Source: Hermodice carunculata (taxonomy: Eukaryota; Annelida; Polychaeta; Eunicida; Amphinomidae). Taken from it: a stretch of DNA of 64,000 nt. Numbering within the stretch: the first letter of the stretch is position 1; each line of letters opens with the position of its first letter. Shown here piece after piece: positions 1-12,631 of the stretch. Below the pieces are notes generated by a model, which saw only the letters and a program-made list of their open reading frames with translations, was not told where the DNA came from and made no database searches. The stretch spans positions 65,768,513-65,832,512 of the forward strand of contig OZ026630.1 in NCBI GenBank assembly GCA_964020975.1. Reading direction: 5' to 3'. The position numbers and the translations under genes are program-made.

Positions 1-1195
1 AAACAAGACGGCTGTGTAAACAGCCCATGCTCAGCTGACCTAGAGATTCATCACACTTGTGATTCTGTGAACTTGGGATAAGACAAAATAGGTAGACACT
101 TATCAAAGGTACATCCTTATCAAGTCTCACACAAATCTTGCCAAAATTATTGAAGCTATAACCATTACTAGAAATTCCCATGTTACACTTTGCCATCAAA
201 CTTAAAATAATTATAATAATAATAAAACAAAAAAACAAGTAGTAGAGTGCCATCCAGGGTACATTGCCACTAAGTTTGAAGTCAGTCCGACTGACATTTT
301 CTTCTAAGAAGTAAAAGATGTGAATTAGCATTAGAATGCCCATTGACTTGCATACTTATCAATAGGAAAGGTGTTTCAACCGATAAGTACCCAAATTTTT
401 AAAAAATCGTTAAAACTCAGGAATCAACATCAGTGCCTCCTACTGAAAAACTTTGTTTGACCCTTCTTCAAGGAACATAGTCACCAAGTTTCAGCTGAAT
501 CAAAGCAACGCTTCTTGAGAAGAAGTCCAAAATAGCAAAAACACAAACAAATCATAAAGAAATAGAAAAAGATTACAGCGCAACCTGGTGAACCAATTCA
601 GAACCAGGAGTGTTCCTGTGTGATATCAAACCAATTACGTGAGGCGTTTCGGAGATTTTTAAAAAATTAAAAAAAAAAACAAAAACAAAAAAAAATCAAA
701 ACAAAACAAAACAAAAAAAGGAAAAAAATTAAAAATTCGAAAATCACTGGAGCATGACCATTTGAACAAACATCGTAGAGACACCCACCCACCCACCCAC
801 CCCCCCGTACATTTTCCCAAAGTTTGAAGTCAATCTGGATAACAATTTTGGAGAAGTCGAAAGTGTGAATTAGAATTAGAATACCCATCGACTTACATAG
901 TAATCAATAGGGAACGTGCATTTACCGATCAGTACCCAACTTGAAAAAAAAACAAAAAAACAAAAAAAAACAACAGGAATTCACAGCAGTGCCACCTGGT
1001 GAAAAACTTTGTTTGACCCTTCCAGCAGGACCATATCCACCCGGCTTCAGCTTAATCTGAGTGATGGTTCTGGAGGAGAAGTCGGAAATGGCAATAATAT
1101 CCACAAAAATCATAAAAAAATAGGAAAAAAGTACAGCGCCACCCAGTGAAAATTAAGAGCTAAGAGTGCCCCCCCCCCCCCAAAAAAAAAAAAAT
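1..1195 (+). repeat. Interspersed repeat family R1, copy 1
   Basis: Non-coding repeat also present at 1196, 29345, 30295 and 34050. It opens with a hairpin head (ggctgt...acagcc at about 10-23) followed by a conserved cagctgac stretch. The body holds blocks of the type 'accatttgaacaaacttggtagagac' and 'catagtaatcaatagga' that recur inside the element. It has A-rich runs at 660-720 and 940-975. The short open frames here are only low-complexity translations. The transposon class is unknown. Confidence 0.6.
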
Positions 1196-1850
1196 GACAA
1201 GAGGGCTGTGTGAATAGCCCATGCTCAGCTGACTTAGACATTCATCACACTTGCAGCTCTGTGGACTTGGAATAACTAACATGTGCAGCATCAAGGTCCC
1301 AGTTCAAGTGGTTCTCATGTCATACTGAAGAGTAAAATTAATGTATGTTGCACTGTGACCCCAGAAACGAGGTCAAGGTCACTCATGTGTTGTCTAAGCA
1401 TGACCTTCATTGAGAAATATTAACATGTGCAATATCAAGGTCCTAACTCAAAACAGATCACAAGTTATCAAGTGAACAGTAAATTTCATGTCAGTTTCCC
1501 TGTGATTTCGGGAATGAGGTCATGGTCCAAACATCACTGGAACATGAACATTTGCACAAAATAGGTTGACACTTATAAAAGGTACATCCCGGCCAAGTTT
1601 GGCACAAATCTGGTCAAAATATTTCAGTTATAACCATTATAAGAAATTCTCATGTTAAAATTTGTGAAAGATTTTTGAGGAAAAAAAATCATAAAAAATC
1701 CAAACATCACTGAGTGTAACCATTTGAACAAACTTGGTAGAGACGCACCTAATGTACATTGCCAACAAGTTTGAAGTAAATCTGATTGATAGTTTCTTCA
1801 GAGAAGGCAAAAATGTGAATTACCATTAGAATGCCCATTGACTTGCATAG
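1196..1850 (+). repeat. Interspersed repeat family R1, copy 2 (shorter)
   Basis: A second R1 head (gggctgt-gtga-atagccc at 1203-1220) follows a C10/A12 run, in the same orientation as copy 1. It shares the 'attcatcacacttgcagctctgtg' opening and later the 'gaatgcccattgacttgcatag' block, where similarity stops near 1850. The 3' part found in the 30.3 kb copy is missing. Confidence 0.6.
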
Positions 1851-2230
1851 TAAGTCCACTATATATGTCCCTCAGAAAGGTTAAACGTACTGAGGTATCT
1901 GATAATACTCGTGATCTGAAATCGAAAAATACATGTGATACACCTGCAAGTCCCAAAGCAAGAGGGCAAGGGTGTAATCCGCAAAATTTTCTGCACAACT
2001 TAGACAGAGAAGCTATCAGTGCACTTGAGAGTGACATTGACAACATTACCCTGAGGGGTGCTGTCACTGAAGACCACATAAATGATCTAGTTTATAGAAT
2101 CTCAAATGTACTTCTTGATAGTGCCGAACTAACGGGTGCTTTCTCAAAACCATTAAGCGTAAAAGGCTACAGACGCAAACATAATATACAGAACAGACAT
2201 AGAAGTCACCCTGAGGCAATGAAATAAGGG
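1838..2230 (+). pseudogene. Non-LTR retrotransposon fragment (linker between endonuclease and RT)
   Basis: An open frame of about 129 codons reads through a region of the form FLHNLD...ISALESDIDNI, then DHINDLVYRISNVLLDSAE, then FSKP...VKGY. This pattern is typical of the linker between the apurinic-type endonuclease and the reverse transcriptase of LINE ORF2 proteins, just before the usual KPWFD motif. Neither endonuclease nor RT motifs flank it, so it is a short stranded piece. The first 20 or so codons probably belong to the neighbouring repeat. The assignment rests on pattern recognition only. Confidence 0.45.
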
Positions 2231-3560
2231 TCAGCAATAGGCTGAGTGCCGAGCGCCCCATTGCGTCAAAGACAACGCTCAATGCAGAAAATTGCCCGGA
2301 CAGGGGATACAGGTCCAAAAATACTGGCGAGTTTTTCTATTAGTGGCAACAATAAAAAGCCTATAATAAATCGGCCAGTACATTCTTAACATAACTTAAG
2401 CGAGATCCAGACGTGTTAACAACACATCATGCAAGTGTGTGCATGTGCATGGTTGTAGATGCGATAACATGGCCTCAGCACCATACAAAGACGTGCTGGT
2501 ATTGAATGACCTTACCAAATACTGTACTACATTAGCAAGCTGCAAAAATATAATTTGACAGCACATACAATCTAGTCTTCTAATTCCCAAATTGTGGAAT
2601 CATTTCCGAATGAAAACAAAAACCCTGGGACACTCTAGATGAATTTTAGATAGACACAAGTGCCTCCAGCTGTGCCCAGGTAACAAATTAAACTGACGTC
2701 TAAGAGAGGTAATGTATAAAAGGGGAAAGAACATACACTTTCAACATGTTTCAACAAATGTCCAGTTTTCCCAAGGCCTAACAAAAATATATGTGTGGTT
2801 CTGGTAACCTGACAGACCCTACTAAAAGGACCAACCCAAAAAAATTATGGAACAAAAAAAGTACCTTTAAGCCGCCCTTCCGTAGTATATACTGGTCGAC
2901 CCGGGTCAGTGTTAAAAATTCTCAGTCACAGACCCAAGTGGCCCAAAAATGTCCGTAAAGTTTTTTCAGTGGCACAAATGTGACCTGCGACTTGGCCCAT
3001 AAGGCCGAAGGCATGCTGGGGGGGGGGGGGGGGGGGGTCTGGGGCATTACCGCCCCCTCCCCCGGGAAAAAGTTTGAATTTGAGCATGCAAAATGGTTTA
3101 TCTGGGGAGTTTCGAGTATCTTGCCTTCACGTGGTTGACGAAATCACAATATTTTGGTCATTATTGTACTGATTTGGCAATTTTCCCTGAGATTGTACAA
3201 AAATCTGATGAAAATTAGCAAAAATTAGTAAAAAATGAATTTTTAAAAAAACATCGCCATGCTATCTACTTTCCATGGTGGACCACAACATGAAAACAGC
3301 AGAAATGCAAGTATGAAATCGGGAAAAATAAGAAGTTGCTTTGCACAGGTTTGTGGCTGAAACGCTTTAATTATTTATGAATTAAGAATTTTCAATAAAT
3401 TAATATATATATATAAATATAAGCACCAAAGGTGTAATTTTTATAACTCCAGGGACCTGCGATATATAAGTTGCAGGTCCCTGATAACACTAAGATACTT
3501 AGACCATAAATATATAAAGCGGTCCCTCTCCAGTACTCCAATCTCATGCATCAAGAATTA
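2231..3560. other. No gene recognised; contains G20 tract
   Basis: No coding exon or known element could be supported. An uninterrupted run of about 20 G lies at 3018-3037, followed by a C-rich segment. The part from 3360 to 3540 is AT-rich with a short (AT)n run. Confidence 0.5.
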
Positions 3561-3641
3561 TTTCACCTTATTTTTGAAAATGTTCTTACATTTATTTGAT
3601 ATACCCTGGTAGGTTCTGCATGGGAATAGGTATAATCATGG

Positions 3642-3800
3642 TACAGTAGTACCTGCAATTGCCGACCTGGCCAAATTCTGTAGCATTTTTCAAGAACTGT
3701 GATGCAAAATTTTGCCACAATGTTCCGGCTGGACAAACTTGGACCAGCTGCAACACGCGACCGACCAGCTAAATGACTCCACAAACAACCACCCGTAAAA
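3642..3800 (+). repeat. Tigger/pogo-like terminal sequence
   Basis: TA followed by CAGTAGTACCTG at 3642-3655 is identical to the right terminal inverted repeat (read inward) of the Tigger element at 59383-61960. The next bases (gccgacc, then subterminal ccaccc) also resemble that family. No matching right end was found, so the length of this copy is uncertain. Confidence 0.4.
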
Positions 3801-4321
3801 ATCGGTCGTTCAAATGAAACCGTAACCAAGTTGTAAGACAAAGCTAACAGAAAAGCTGGCCAACGTGTGCCTTTATTTTGCAGTAAAGTCAACTCAAACA
3901 CAGCATTTTATTTCAACTCGTCTCGACGGTCAACTTGGCCCGGGGAAAAAGCATATAGCCAGGATGGGTGCCCTATTGGAATCTAGTATCGCTGGATTTC
4001 AGGTGTCTGTTCTCCAAGTTACCAGAGCAAACAGTCGTCAGCGTATTTTTAAAAGATGACTTACAATCTAAACTTTAATCTGCCCGCTCGGTTGTGTCTG
4101 AAGCAGTTATTATCGACAGTTACAAATCCAAATATGACATGGCACGATCGAGCGCCATTTTGAACAGTGCGCATTGATTGCGGGACAGTCTCACAAAAGT
4201 ACATTTGATCTGGATATCAAAGTGAATCGCTTTTAATTTTATGCAGACTTCCTAATAATTTCTTATGATCATTTCCCTATCTAGGTCTTTTGGTCTTTCG
4301 ATTTGAAGATTCCTACAGTAT

Positions 4322-4470
<149 letters not shown>

Positions 4471-4569
4471 CCGTGTTGTGTTTCTCAACAATGTACTGTA
4501 TTGTGAAGTATTAATGAATTCAAGCGGCTTTATCTATGCTGTCGTAGCACTCGTTATATTTTGTGTTTT

Positions 4570-5960
4570 TATTAGCACTGCTGGCCACAGGTCGCAGAGT
4601 TCACGCGATCACTCATGTCTGTTCATACGTCTGTCCGTAAACTTTTGCTTGTGAGCGCTATACAGTCCACAGTTTTCAAGATGGCTTCATGTAACTTTCA
4701 GGACTTACCAAGTGTATGAAAATCTAGGGCGAGTTCGATATTGGTGACGCCGCCTCCAGCATTATGTAATATAAGGGTCCAAATGTGAAAATCTTGTGAC
4801 CAGTCTAGTATCGTTAATGTTTGATAGATTTTCATGAAATTTAGTTGCATGTGACACTAATGGCGCCATCTATCATTTATCGCAAATTATGAGCCAAAAT
4901 GGGTTGAAAGATATAGAACCCTATATCTCAAAACATAATTAAATTTGACATGCCAAATTTATAGGATAAATAAATCATTTCCAATTCTAATGTGTTGTTT
5001 AATATCAGTGACCTTACCCCTTTTTTGTTGGGTCACCAGCCCTAGAAAGTTGAAAAGGATGATGTAATGGCAGGGTGTAGCTTGGATATCAATGGCAAAG
5101 AGCAAAATTGCACTTTAGTACATTGTATATAAAACTCGACTTGGTGACCACTTTTGTCACCATGACTCAATGAACATGGAGATTGGTGCCTGTCTATGTT
5201 TATAGTTTTCTTCAATACCTTCACAAATTATTATCTGACTTGAACAAACAGACCATGTATGAAAAGCTGGATGCGAGGGTCACATTTTAAACGCAACATA
5301 TTTTTTTCAATCCGAGTTGAAAGTCAAGGTCAAATGGCCAGTTGAATTACACGGGTCATTTTGTGAACACTCTGCACCACACAGTTTTCAGTTAGGCCCA
5401 TATTCCTTTTAGGACTTATAGACTCTGTGGTTATCTATGTCGATGTCGCTGTCAATGTTGGTGGCGCCACCTACAGAATTATGTAATATATAGGTCAAAA
5501 TGTGAAAATCTTGTTACCAGTCCAACATTGATGGATCTTCATAAAATTAAGTGGGATTATGGAGGACCTCAAATCTCCGTTGGTCATGATACTATTGGTG
5601 CCACCTTTTATTTGTCGGAAAATGTAAGTTAAAACGTCTTAAACAATATAAAATTCCTTATCTCGAAAAATATTTTAATCAGACATGACAAATTTATCGG
5701 ATACATTGATCATGTTGAATGCTAATATGTTGCTCAATATCAGTGACCTGGACAAATTGTTTTAGGTCACCAGACCTGTAAAGTTGGAAGAGATGATTTT
5801 GGAATGGCAAGGTGGGGCTTGCACTTGCGTACATTGTACATAAAATTCTACTTGGTAACCTACTTTGTGAATCAGCATGACCCAATGATTGTGTGACCTT
5901 GACCTATTTTTCAAGGTCATGAAGCACTTGCGAAAAGGACATTTCATTCAATATCTTGAA
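4570..5960 (+). repeat. Repeat family R3, two tandem units
   Basis: Two diverged units with a period of about 735 bp. Each contains in order 'ccacagttttcaagatgg', 'aactttcaggactta', 'ggtggcgccacct', 'aatgtgaaaatcttg', 'atatcagtgacct' and 'gggtcaccag.cctagaaagttg'. A third copy lies in reverse orientation at 50820-51210. No protein is encoded. Short open frames appear on the minus strand only because the units are AT-rich. Confidence 0.65.
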
Positions 5961-6205
5961 GCATAACGCGAATGATACCAAATGCACCACAAATGTGTAT
6001 CATGTGGAATTTTAATAATGCGCGATATAGATGACCTTAATTTGTCATGAACTGAATGCTTTTCAGGAAATGATTTTTTGCTGATGGTCATCAGATTATT
6101 TATATCAGCAGAGTATTAGGCCCATGGCCTCTTTTATATTCTATATTTTGTCGGTGAAAACCGCATTCATGTTGATATAGCCTGTATGCCCAACCTATGT
6201 TGAAT

Positions 6206-6247
6206 TGAACTGAGCTGAGCTGAGCTGAGCTGAGCTGAGCTGAGCTG
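6206..6247 (+). repeat. (GAGCT)n minisatellite
   Basis: About eight perfect GAGCT pentamers in a row, with degenerate GAACT/GAACC units at the edges. Confidence 0.9.
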
Positions 6248-6521
6248 AACCGAAGTGGTGAGGCACTCAAGATGTTGCAATTTTGAATGTGGACGCGGGT
6301 TTTTGTGACCGGGCCACGTTGGCAGTACCATACAAAAGTTCAATAATGTATGATCTCACTGCATGATTACCTGTATGTGAATTTACAAACATACATATGT
6401 ACTTGATGAGACATTATGCGGGAGAAAGCAGCATGCTGAAATGAATAAACACACGTTGGGCATGTTAAAGTGATATAATGTAGTTGGCATATAGCTCAAT
6501 GTACATGTAAGTTATAATGGT

Positions 6522-6683
6522 TCAAGTACAACCGATATACGCGTCAAGATCGTCTGTTTTGTGTAATTGGACAACCCGATCCGCCGGAATATCTTGGCCC
6601 CACTCCCCAGCTAGCTCCCACGCATTCAGTTCACGGATGTTGACATATCCGTCATTCAGACCAGTAAGTAAAGTGCATTCTTG
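6522..6683 (-). CDS. Possible isolated exon, F5/8- or fucolectin-like tail
   Basis: On the minus strand an open stretch reads GLNDGYVNIRELNAWELAG, which resembles the closing strand of galactose-binding/fucolectin-type domains (usually 'YVNIREVQVYG' or similar). The GC content is higher than in the flanks and the frame is open over about 100 codons. The splice sites are weak: the nearest acceptor is a poor ACAAG and no clear donor precedes the stop. On the plus strand the same region ends in a good GTAAGT at 6664, so a plus-strand exon cannot be excluded. Function is not assigned. Confidence 0.25.
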   Translation of the reverse strand, partial: QECTLLTGLNDGYVNIRELNAWELAGEWGQDIPADRVVQLHKTDDLDAYIGCT

Positions 6684-7381
6684 TGTTTCTTTTAAAAGCC
6701 CCAGCAACAAACATGATATGCGACCTTTAAGGGCTGCTTCAAAATGTTCACGAAAAAGAGCGAGAAAGAATGCATGTCGCAAAATAGAGCGAAAGGAAAC
6801 GAGAAACGTCGACGTATTTGGGACCATTCATTTTCACCCATTGTCGGAAACAAGAAGAATGTATTATTGTACTTCGCTTATGTCCGCATTTACCAAAAGC
6901 ATATTCCTGCTCGATTATGGTTTAAAAAAACATACAGTAAGCTTAACGTTAATTACGATGCAATTTATATCCAGATCTCGATCGTAGTATACTGCCGCCC
7001 ACTGTTAAGACCCATGCCCGTGTACCTGCTTGAATGTTTGTTCAACACTTGAGTAACCTATCCATAATTTCGCTAATAACTTAGCGTCAGCACTCATGAC
7101 ATGTACGGCAATTTATATTTCAGCAGTGACACACATTTATAAGTCAGGTTGCGTAAGGACGAAATTCCAATGAATTGCATGGCAGAGCGATAAAACAGAA
7201 AAGTAAACGAGCAATGTTAGTCTACACTAGATTCAGCCGAGACACAAAATATGCATAGACATGTAGCACTGTTGGCAGCGTAGTAACAGAGCGCGTGTTT
7301 TTGAAACAGAAAGTATTGAATTCGAATCTTGTGCTTGTCTTTTTCCATTATAGGGCCTATATTTATTTCTTTAGTCTCAAG

Positions 7382-7512
<131 letters not shown>

Positions 7513-7805
7513 GTACAAAAACTGCTGAAGCTACTAAAAATATCATTTATATATATATATATTTGGATATTTGGACAGCTGATTTTAACTTTAACGAATA
7601 TTTTAACACTAGGAAATTGAACGTGTATACATAATTTTGTATTTATAATTTTGGAGGACCCACAAGCCCAACTTGGGTTTTTTAGTCCCTCGTCACAGTT
7701 TAACTAATTTTATTTATCTACTATCGTTTACAAAAGTTACAAATTACAATTGCATATGTATAGTAAATGTGACAATAAAGAATGCTAAATTAAGTGAGTA
7801 TTTAT

Positions 7806-7806
<1 letters not shown>

Positions 7807-7889
<83 letters not shown>
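7807..7889. repeat. (AT)n microsatellite
   Basis: Uninterrupted AT dinucleotide run of about 80 bp. Confidence 0.95.
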
Positions 7890-7891
<2 letters not shown>

Positions 7892-8225
7892 GCTTGTATT
7901 TTTAAAGCACTATGAACGTACATTTGTATATAAGCAACTTATGAGAGCCAGGGTTTCTAACCTTTGGAATTATCAAAAGGGAGGCAAGTTACCTTTTAAT
8001 AAATATTTTTACTCTGGACAAAGGAAATGTTTATTTTCTATACTTTTTTTTTTTTACACAACAACAAATCAGTGACCATTTACTTTTATGTGGAGACAAC
8101 ATATTTTATCAAACATTGAAGAAGTCTCAACATATTTAACAATGTGGGAACCTTCATTATCCAGTGCAAACCTTTTTGACGAAAATACAAAATTGTGTGT
8201 GTCATGGCCAATCTATCAATTCGTC

Positions 8226-8344
<119 letters not shown>

Positions 8345-8614
8345 TTGTTTGTTTGTATTGAATGACGGTTCCCCATTTTTTGTTTCATTACGATTTAAAG
8401 TACTGTTATCGACTGGTACTTAAAATTTTTGCGAATGTCAGGCCATCAATATTTATCCCGTTTTGCAGGTATATGTTAAACAAAACTAAAATTCATTTTG
8501 CATTGAATCACTTCGTGATATGTGATGCTTGGGAGCAGAATTACCAGAAGTTTCCCTTGTTTCAGAAATATTGGAAGCAACCAAAAGAAAAAAGTCCTTG
8601 TACATTTTAATACG

Positions 8615-8690
8615 TCGGCTGATTCGAAAGCGCCACCCACAATTCTAACGTGGACCGTCCTGACCATTGTGCCACATAGCTGACTGCTGT
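8615..8690 (-). repeat. Degenerate tRNA-derived SINE head
   Basis: Read on the minus strand, this has a tRNA-like layout: 'tgtggcacaatggtcaggac' as the A-box region and 'ggcgctttcgaatcagcc' close to a B box, about 40 bp apart. It matches the general form GTGGCGCAGTGGTTAGCGC...GGTTCGAATCC. Stem pairing is poor, so this is unlikely to be a functional tRNA gene. No tail was identified. Confidence 0.35.
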
Positions 8691-8939
8691 GCAACTATAT
8701 ATTAGAGTAAGTATACGTAACGCTTGAGTGTTGTTTGCCACGCACATGAATTCTCGTTTCAAATACAGCAGTCATAAACAATTTCTTCTTCATTTATTAT
8801 TACTCGTCGATTTAATCATCAGTGACAATGCTATATCTTTATATGTCTATAATCACCGAATGGTTACAGCATTTTTTTCCCTTGTTATAAAAAAACACAA
8901 TAGCAAATTACATGTGGCCCGCAATGCATGGTCCTGCCC

Positions 8940-9640
8940 TTATTGAATTCACTGCTTTCGTCTTTCAACCAATCTCGGGGCTTTTCACACTTTTTCGCTC
9001 TTCGGGAAAATTTCGAAGCAGCCCTTTTACGAGTTAGATCTTCGGAAATGAAAATGTTTCTCTTTCTCGCTGTCGAGGACTCTTAATCTGGCCCTGAACG
9101 TAAATTTTGCGATAACAGCACGAGGTTTACTTCCACGCTTTACCCAGTCGGTGGGAACGACCGATTTCGTTGTTTTCCATACGCACACCAAGGCTGTTGA
9201 TATGTTTCAGAACAATTTTATCTATATTTTCATCATCAGTTTCGCGTTTTTGACAAAATTCTGAGCCCATTTCTACGCCCGTATTGTGTGGTTCGGCTTA
9301 GGGTTACCCTAAGCCAACAGGGCGTGGGGAGGTCCCTTGGGGCTAAACTCTCTTACGTTCGTCAGTCAGTTTTCCATTCATAAAATTGTTTTCCTGGAGA
9401 TCATCACTAATTTTGACCTGGGATTTGATATCATCTAATTCGATATTATGGACTACCGTGGTCTGAAACTTTATATCTTTTTGGTCTGGACAGACATCTG
9501 AGCTTTACTAACCTTCCCATTGATTTTTAAGCCATACCTCCATACGGAAACTGCTAAGCTTAAGTGAAAGGTCATCTATTTCCTCCGCATCACCACTCTC
9601 ATACTTCAGTATTTCAAACATTTCAAGTTTCCAACTCACA
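8940..9640 (-). pseudogene. Non-LTR retrotransposon ORF1-like fragment
   Basis: On the minus strand, 9370-9500 reads as a helical segment (IELDDIKSQVKISDDLQENN). Then 9250-8943 gives ETDDENIDKIVLKHINSLGV, NEIGRSHRLGK, SKPRAVIAKF and ISEDLTRKRA. This order of motifs is that of LINE-encoded ORF1 proteins of the coiled coil/RRM type, which bind the element RNA. At least two frame changes separate the segments, and one lies near the SKPRAV box. The matching ORF2 is not adjacent. Confidence 0.55.
9295..9315. other. Perfect palindrome with telomere-like motif
   Basis: GGCTTAGGGT, one central T, then ACCCTAAGCC: ten base pairs of perfect inverted repeat that contain TTAGGG and CCCTAA. It lies within the damaged ORF1 fragment. 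Confidence 0.8.
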
Positions 9641-9811
9641 AAGAAGCTTTGTGACTGGAGGTGAAAAACCAGCAGCGGAGTCATCAACCTAAGGACGTTT
9701 AATAGTATCGTAAGGCTTTGGAGTTTCACTACCTGTATTTAAATCCACCTTTTGCCTGTGCGGTTAGCGCTAGTATGGCCACCTTTACCGGACAGTGATC
9801 CATCAGCATTG

Positions 9812-10240
9812 TTCATTTTATATTTGGAACGATCACGATCGGGACTCGAAGCTACAACCTTTGGCACCAGTCGCCTAGCTGAAATGGGAAACGTACAAAT
9901 CTACATGACCAAATCCCCATTCTTAAAAAAGAATAGTTCAATGGAGGTAGTTATGTGCGAGTGCCATATCATCACCGTTATGCAGTATATTTACTGAGTC
10001 GGTATTTATTTCCAGAATCGGGGACTTCAATACACCAGCATTGAGGAAATGCTGAAAATATATATTTTATGTTCGGAACGATCGGGACTCGAACCTGCAA
10101 CCATTGGCATCAGTCGCCTAGCTGAAATGGGAAACACACATATCCACTTGACCGAATCCCCATTCTTAAAAAGAATGGTTAAATGAAGGTAGTATGTGCG
10201 TGTGCTATATCAACACGGTTATGTAGTACATTTACTGAGG
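9812..10240 (-). repeat. Pair of tRNA-derived SINE copies, about 247 bp apart
   Basis: Copy 1 (9812-9998) and copy 2 (10060-10240) share 'ggaacga...cgggactcgaa', 'cagtcgcctagctgaaatgg' and, further right, 'ccattcttaaaaa.agaat' and 'atttactgag'. Read on the minus strand, each has an A-box-like element (about 9902-9912 and 10145-10155) and a B-box-like GGTTCGAGTCC (10085-10095 in copy 2; degenerate in copy 1). The wide A-B spacing suggests a tRNA with a long variable arm (Ser/Leu type). A third head lies at 62811-62904. Because the homology runs past the tRNA part, the pair may be a tandem duplication rather than two insertions. Confidence 0.6.
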
Positions 10241-11508
10241 ATGTTAACAAGGCGGATGCAGCTTCGGATAAGAAATCAGATATACCAGCACATGTGTCAT
10301 TCACGTCACTCGATAATAACATTGCATCTAATGAGCCAGAGGACAGCTACTCTAAAACTTTTTCGTTACCTCTGTTAGAATTTCAACTCGTCTTTTTAGA
10401 AGAATGAGCTTTACCCGTACTAATATCTGCATTCACTAACACGCATTTATGTTCACAAAGGGAAATGGGCTTACGGTTTCTAACAGAGGGGTTATTTCTA
10501 TCTTTTAACGTAAAGATAAGATCAGATCAGATCAAGCGGTGATTCTTCCTTTGTCGTGTCAGACACAAGCGGCCTAATATTAGACCGTGACAAGTGTTTA
10601 AATATTCCAATTCAAAGCCACTTTTACAACTCCTCTCATACTAAGCTATACCAGAAGACTGAAATCAACAGAAATAACGATAGCGTGAGGGAAGAATATA
10701 ATGAGTTTTCGAATTATAGCTTGCAAAGCAGCACGAGAGTCAATGCCTTCAGTTTAATTTTGACCAGGAGATCTATAGAAAGTAGCAACAAAAACTTCAC
10801 AATTTTTCATCACCAGAGATTTTATATCTGGGGAACTAAGTACCGCATTTTAACATCCTCATAGAAGGATGATCGTCGGCACCAAATACCGGGAACAATC
10901 AACAAAAATATACTGTTTATTGAACACGCCTACACAAGCTTTTACGAACTAGTTGCAACGATTTACCAAGAATGCGGCCGCAAAGTGAAGACAAAATGAC
11001 AGGCCTTCTGCCAATTTCAGTTCATTTTCTCGGGGGGGCGGGGTGGGTGGTGGCGCATTTGTGGGTGAAAAATGACGAGTGTTAGAACAGGTTCAATGGC
11101 CTCAAATAACCAAAGTACTGGGGACGCTATCTTCCAAATAAGTCTATCACTGATACATCATTATCCAATATCATTAACACACACAGGCAATATATCTTTT
11201 ATGATCAGTAAACAAATTATACAAGTTATAATGTCACGTACCTCCGTTTTGCTTGTAAAATATCCACTTCCTCTGTGGTGTCACGGGCGCGTTCCTAAGG
11301 TGAAGTACACTGACCCTGATTTTCATATTTATCAACTGTGTCGTTTATTGAAAACTGACATGCATGGTTTGCCTCGATTTTTGTTGACTTTCTTGCCAAC
11401 TTGTACAAACTACGAGCTTATATTGGTGCCTATATGAGCACCAATGGAGCGTGCATTATGTTTGTCCAGTTTTCATCGCCACAGAACTGCAACCCATGAC
11501 CAGAGTCT
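10241..11508. other. No gene recognised; two unassigned open frames
   Basis: Plus-strand frames at 10183-10407 and 10556-10864 are hydrophilic and Ser/Asn-rich, without recognised motifs. They could be transposon ORF remnants or chance. A GATCA repeat lies near 10515, and a G-rich segment at 11029-11056. Confidence 0.35.
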
Positions 11509-11691
11509 TATTTATTTATTTATTTATTTATTTATGAACATGTTTACCCTGGGTAACCCTTTCAGAGCACAGCTCTGTTCTTCCAAGAGGCCCAGCATAC
11601 ATCTAGATAAAAGCAGTAAAATAGACAATAATATTAAGGTTAAGAGACAACTAACTAAGAACAGAACTAACTAAGAACAGAAAACCAAAAA

Positions 11692-11736
<45 letters not shown>

Positions 11737-12250
11737 TATACAAGATATATTCATAAATGCTGTTAAATGAACCGAATCAGAAATAATGTCTCTTGTAACG
11801 TGCTTTAAAAACAAGTACACTTTGGCTTTCCTTTAAAAACTCCGGGAGACTGTTCCACACGATAGCACCATTGTATAAAAATGACTTTTTAAAAACCTCT
11901 TTGTTGGGAGACGGCACAATAACATTTAAACCTGCAGCTTGTCTGGTCTGATAGGAACTGACCTCTCTGGCAAGATTGACCTGGTCACACAAGTAATTTG
12001 GGGCAAGACCATATATACATTTGTACATAAGCGTAGCCGTGTGGAAACGCTGCCGCTCTGCCATTGTCTGCCACTTTAATTCTCTGACTAGATCAGCACC
12101 TCGTACATTGACATAGTCAAAATTGCCGGTAATTACCCGAGCAGCATCATTTTGTAAGTCTTCCATAATGTAAGCTCTATCAGTGCCGGTGTCCGTTGCA
12201 GTGACCCCATGTGCATAAAGTTCATTTGGGGCGGTTATGAAACGGGACAA
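11509..12250 (-). pseudogene. LINE 3' end (RT C-terminal region and tail)
   Basis: The minus-strand frame from 12250 to 11777 reads LQNDAARVITGNFDY, LVRELKWQTMAERQRFHTA, MYKCIYGLAPNYL and YNGAIVWNSLPEFLK. These are the conserved C-terminal blocks downstream of the RT domain in Jockey/CR1/L2-type elements. The frame ends at TAA and is followed by a 3' UTR (A-rich run at 11693-11732) and a terminal (AATA)n tail at about 11512-11534. The RT proper is missing, which is usual 5' truncation. Confidence 0.75.
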
Positions 12251-12488
12251 CAGTAGGTGTGATTCACATAACTAAAAGCATTGATTTTGCTGGGGTAGCC
12301 CCTAAAACCTAGAGGCTAGTTTCCAAGGGGCCCCCATAAAAACTCTGCCTTTACAGTGCATTGCCGAATAACACTGATGTAAACATAGTTTCACAATAGT
12401 TTAATATATATAAAGGTATGCATAAAACTCAGTGTACATGTGACTAAATGAAATTAAACTAAAATACCTAAAAAACCGTAGCTATGTA

Positions 12489-12490
<2 letters not shown>

Positions 12491-12566
<76 letters not shown>
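12491..12566. repeat. (AT)n microsatellite
   Basis: Uninterrupted AT dinucleotides, located just past the 3' end of the minus-strand LINE at 12632-14765. Confidence 0.95.
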
Positions 12567-12568
<2 letters not shown>

Positions 12569-12631
12569 TTCGGGTAAGTCATTGAAATGAATAGTTGAAT
12601 AAGATGCTTATCCAGCCAGCTTCATTTAGCC

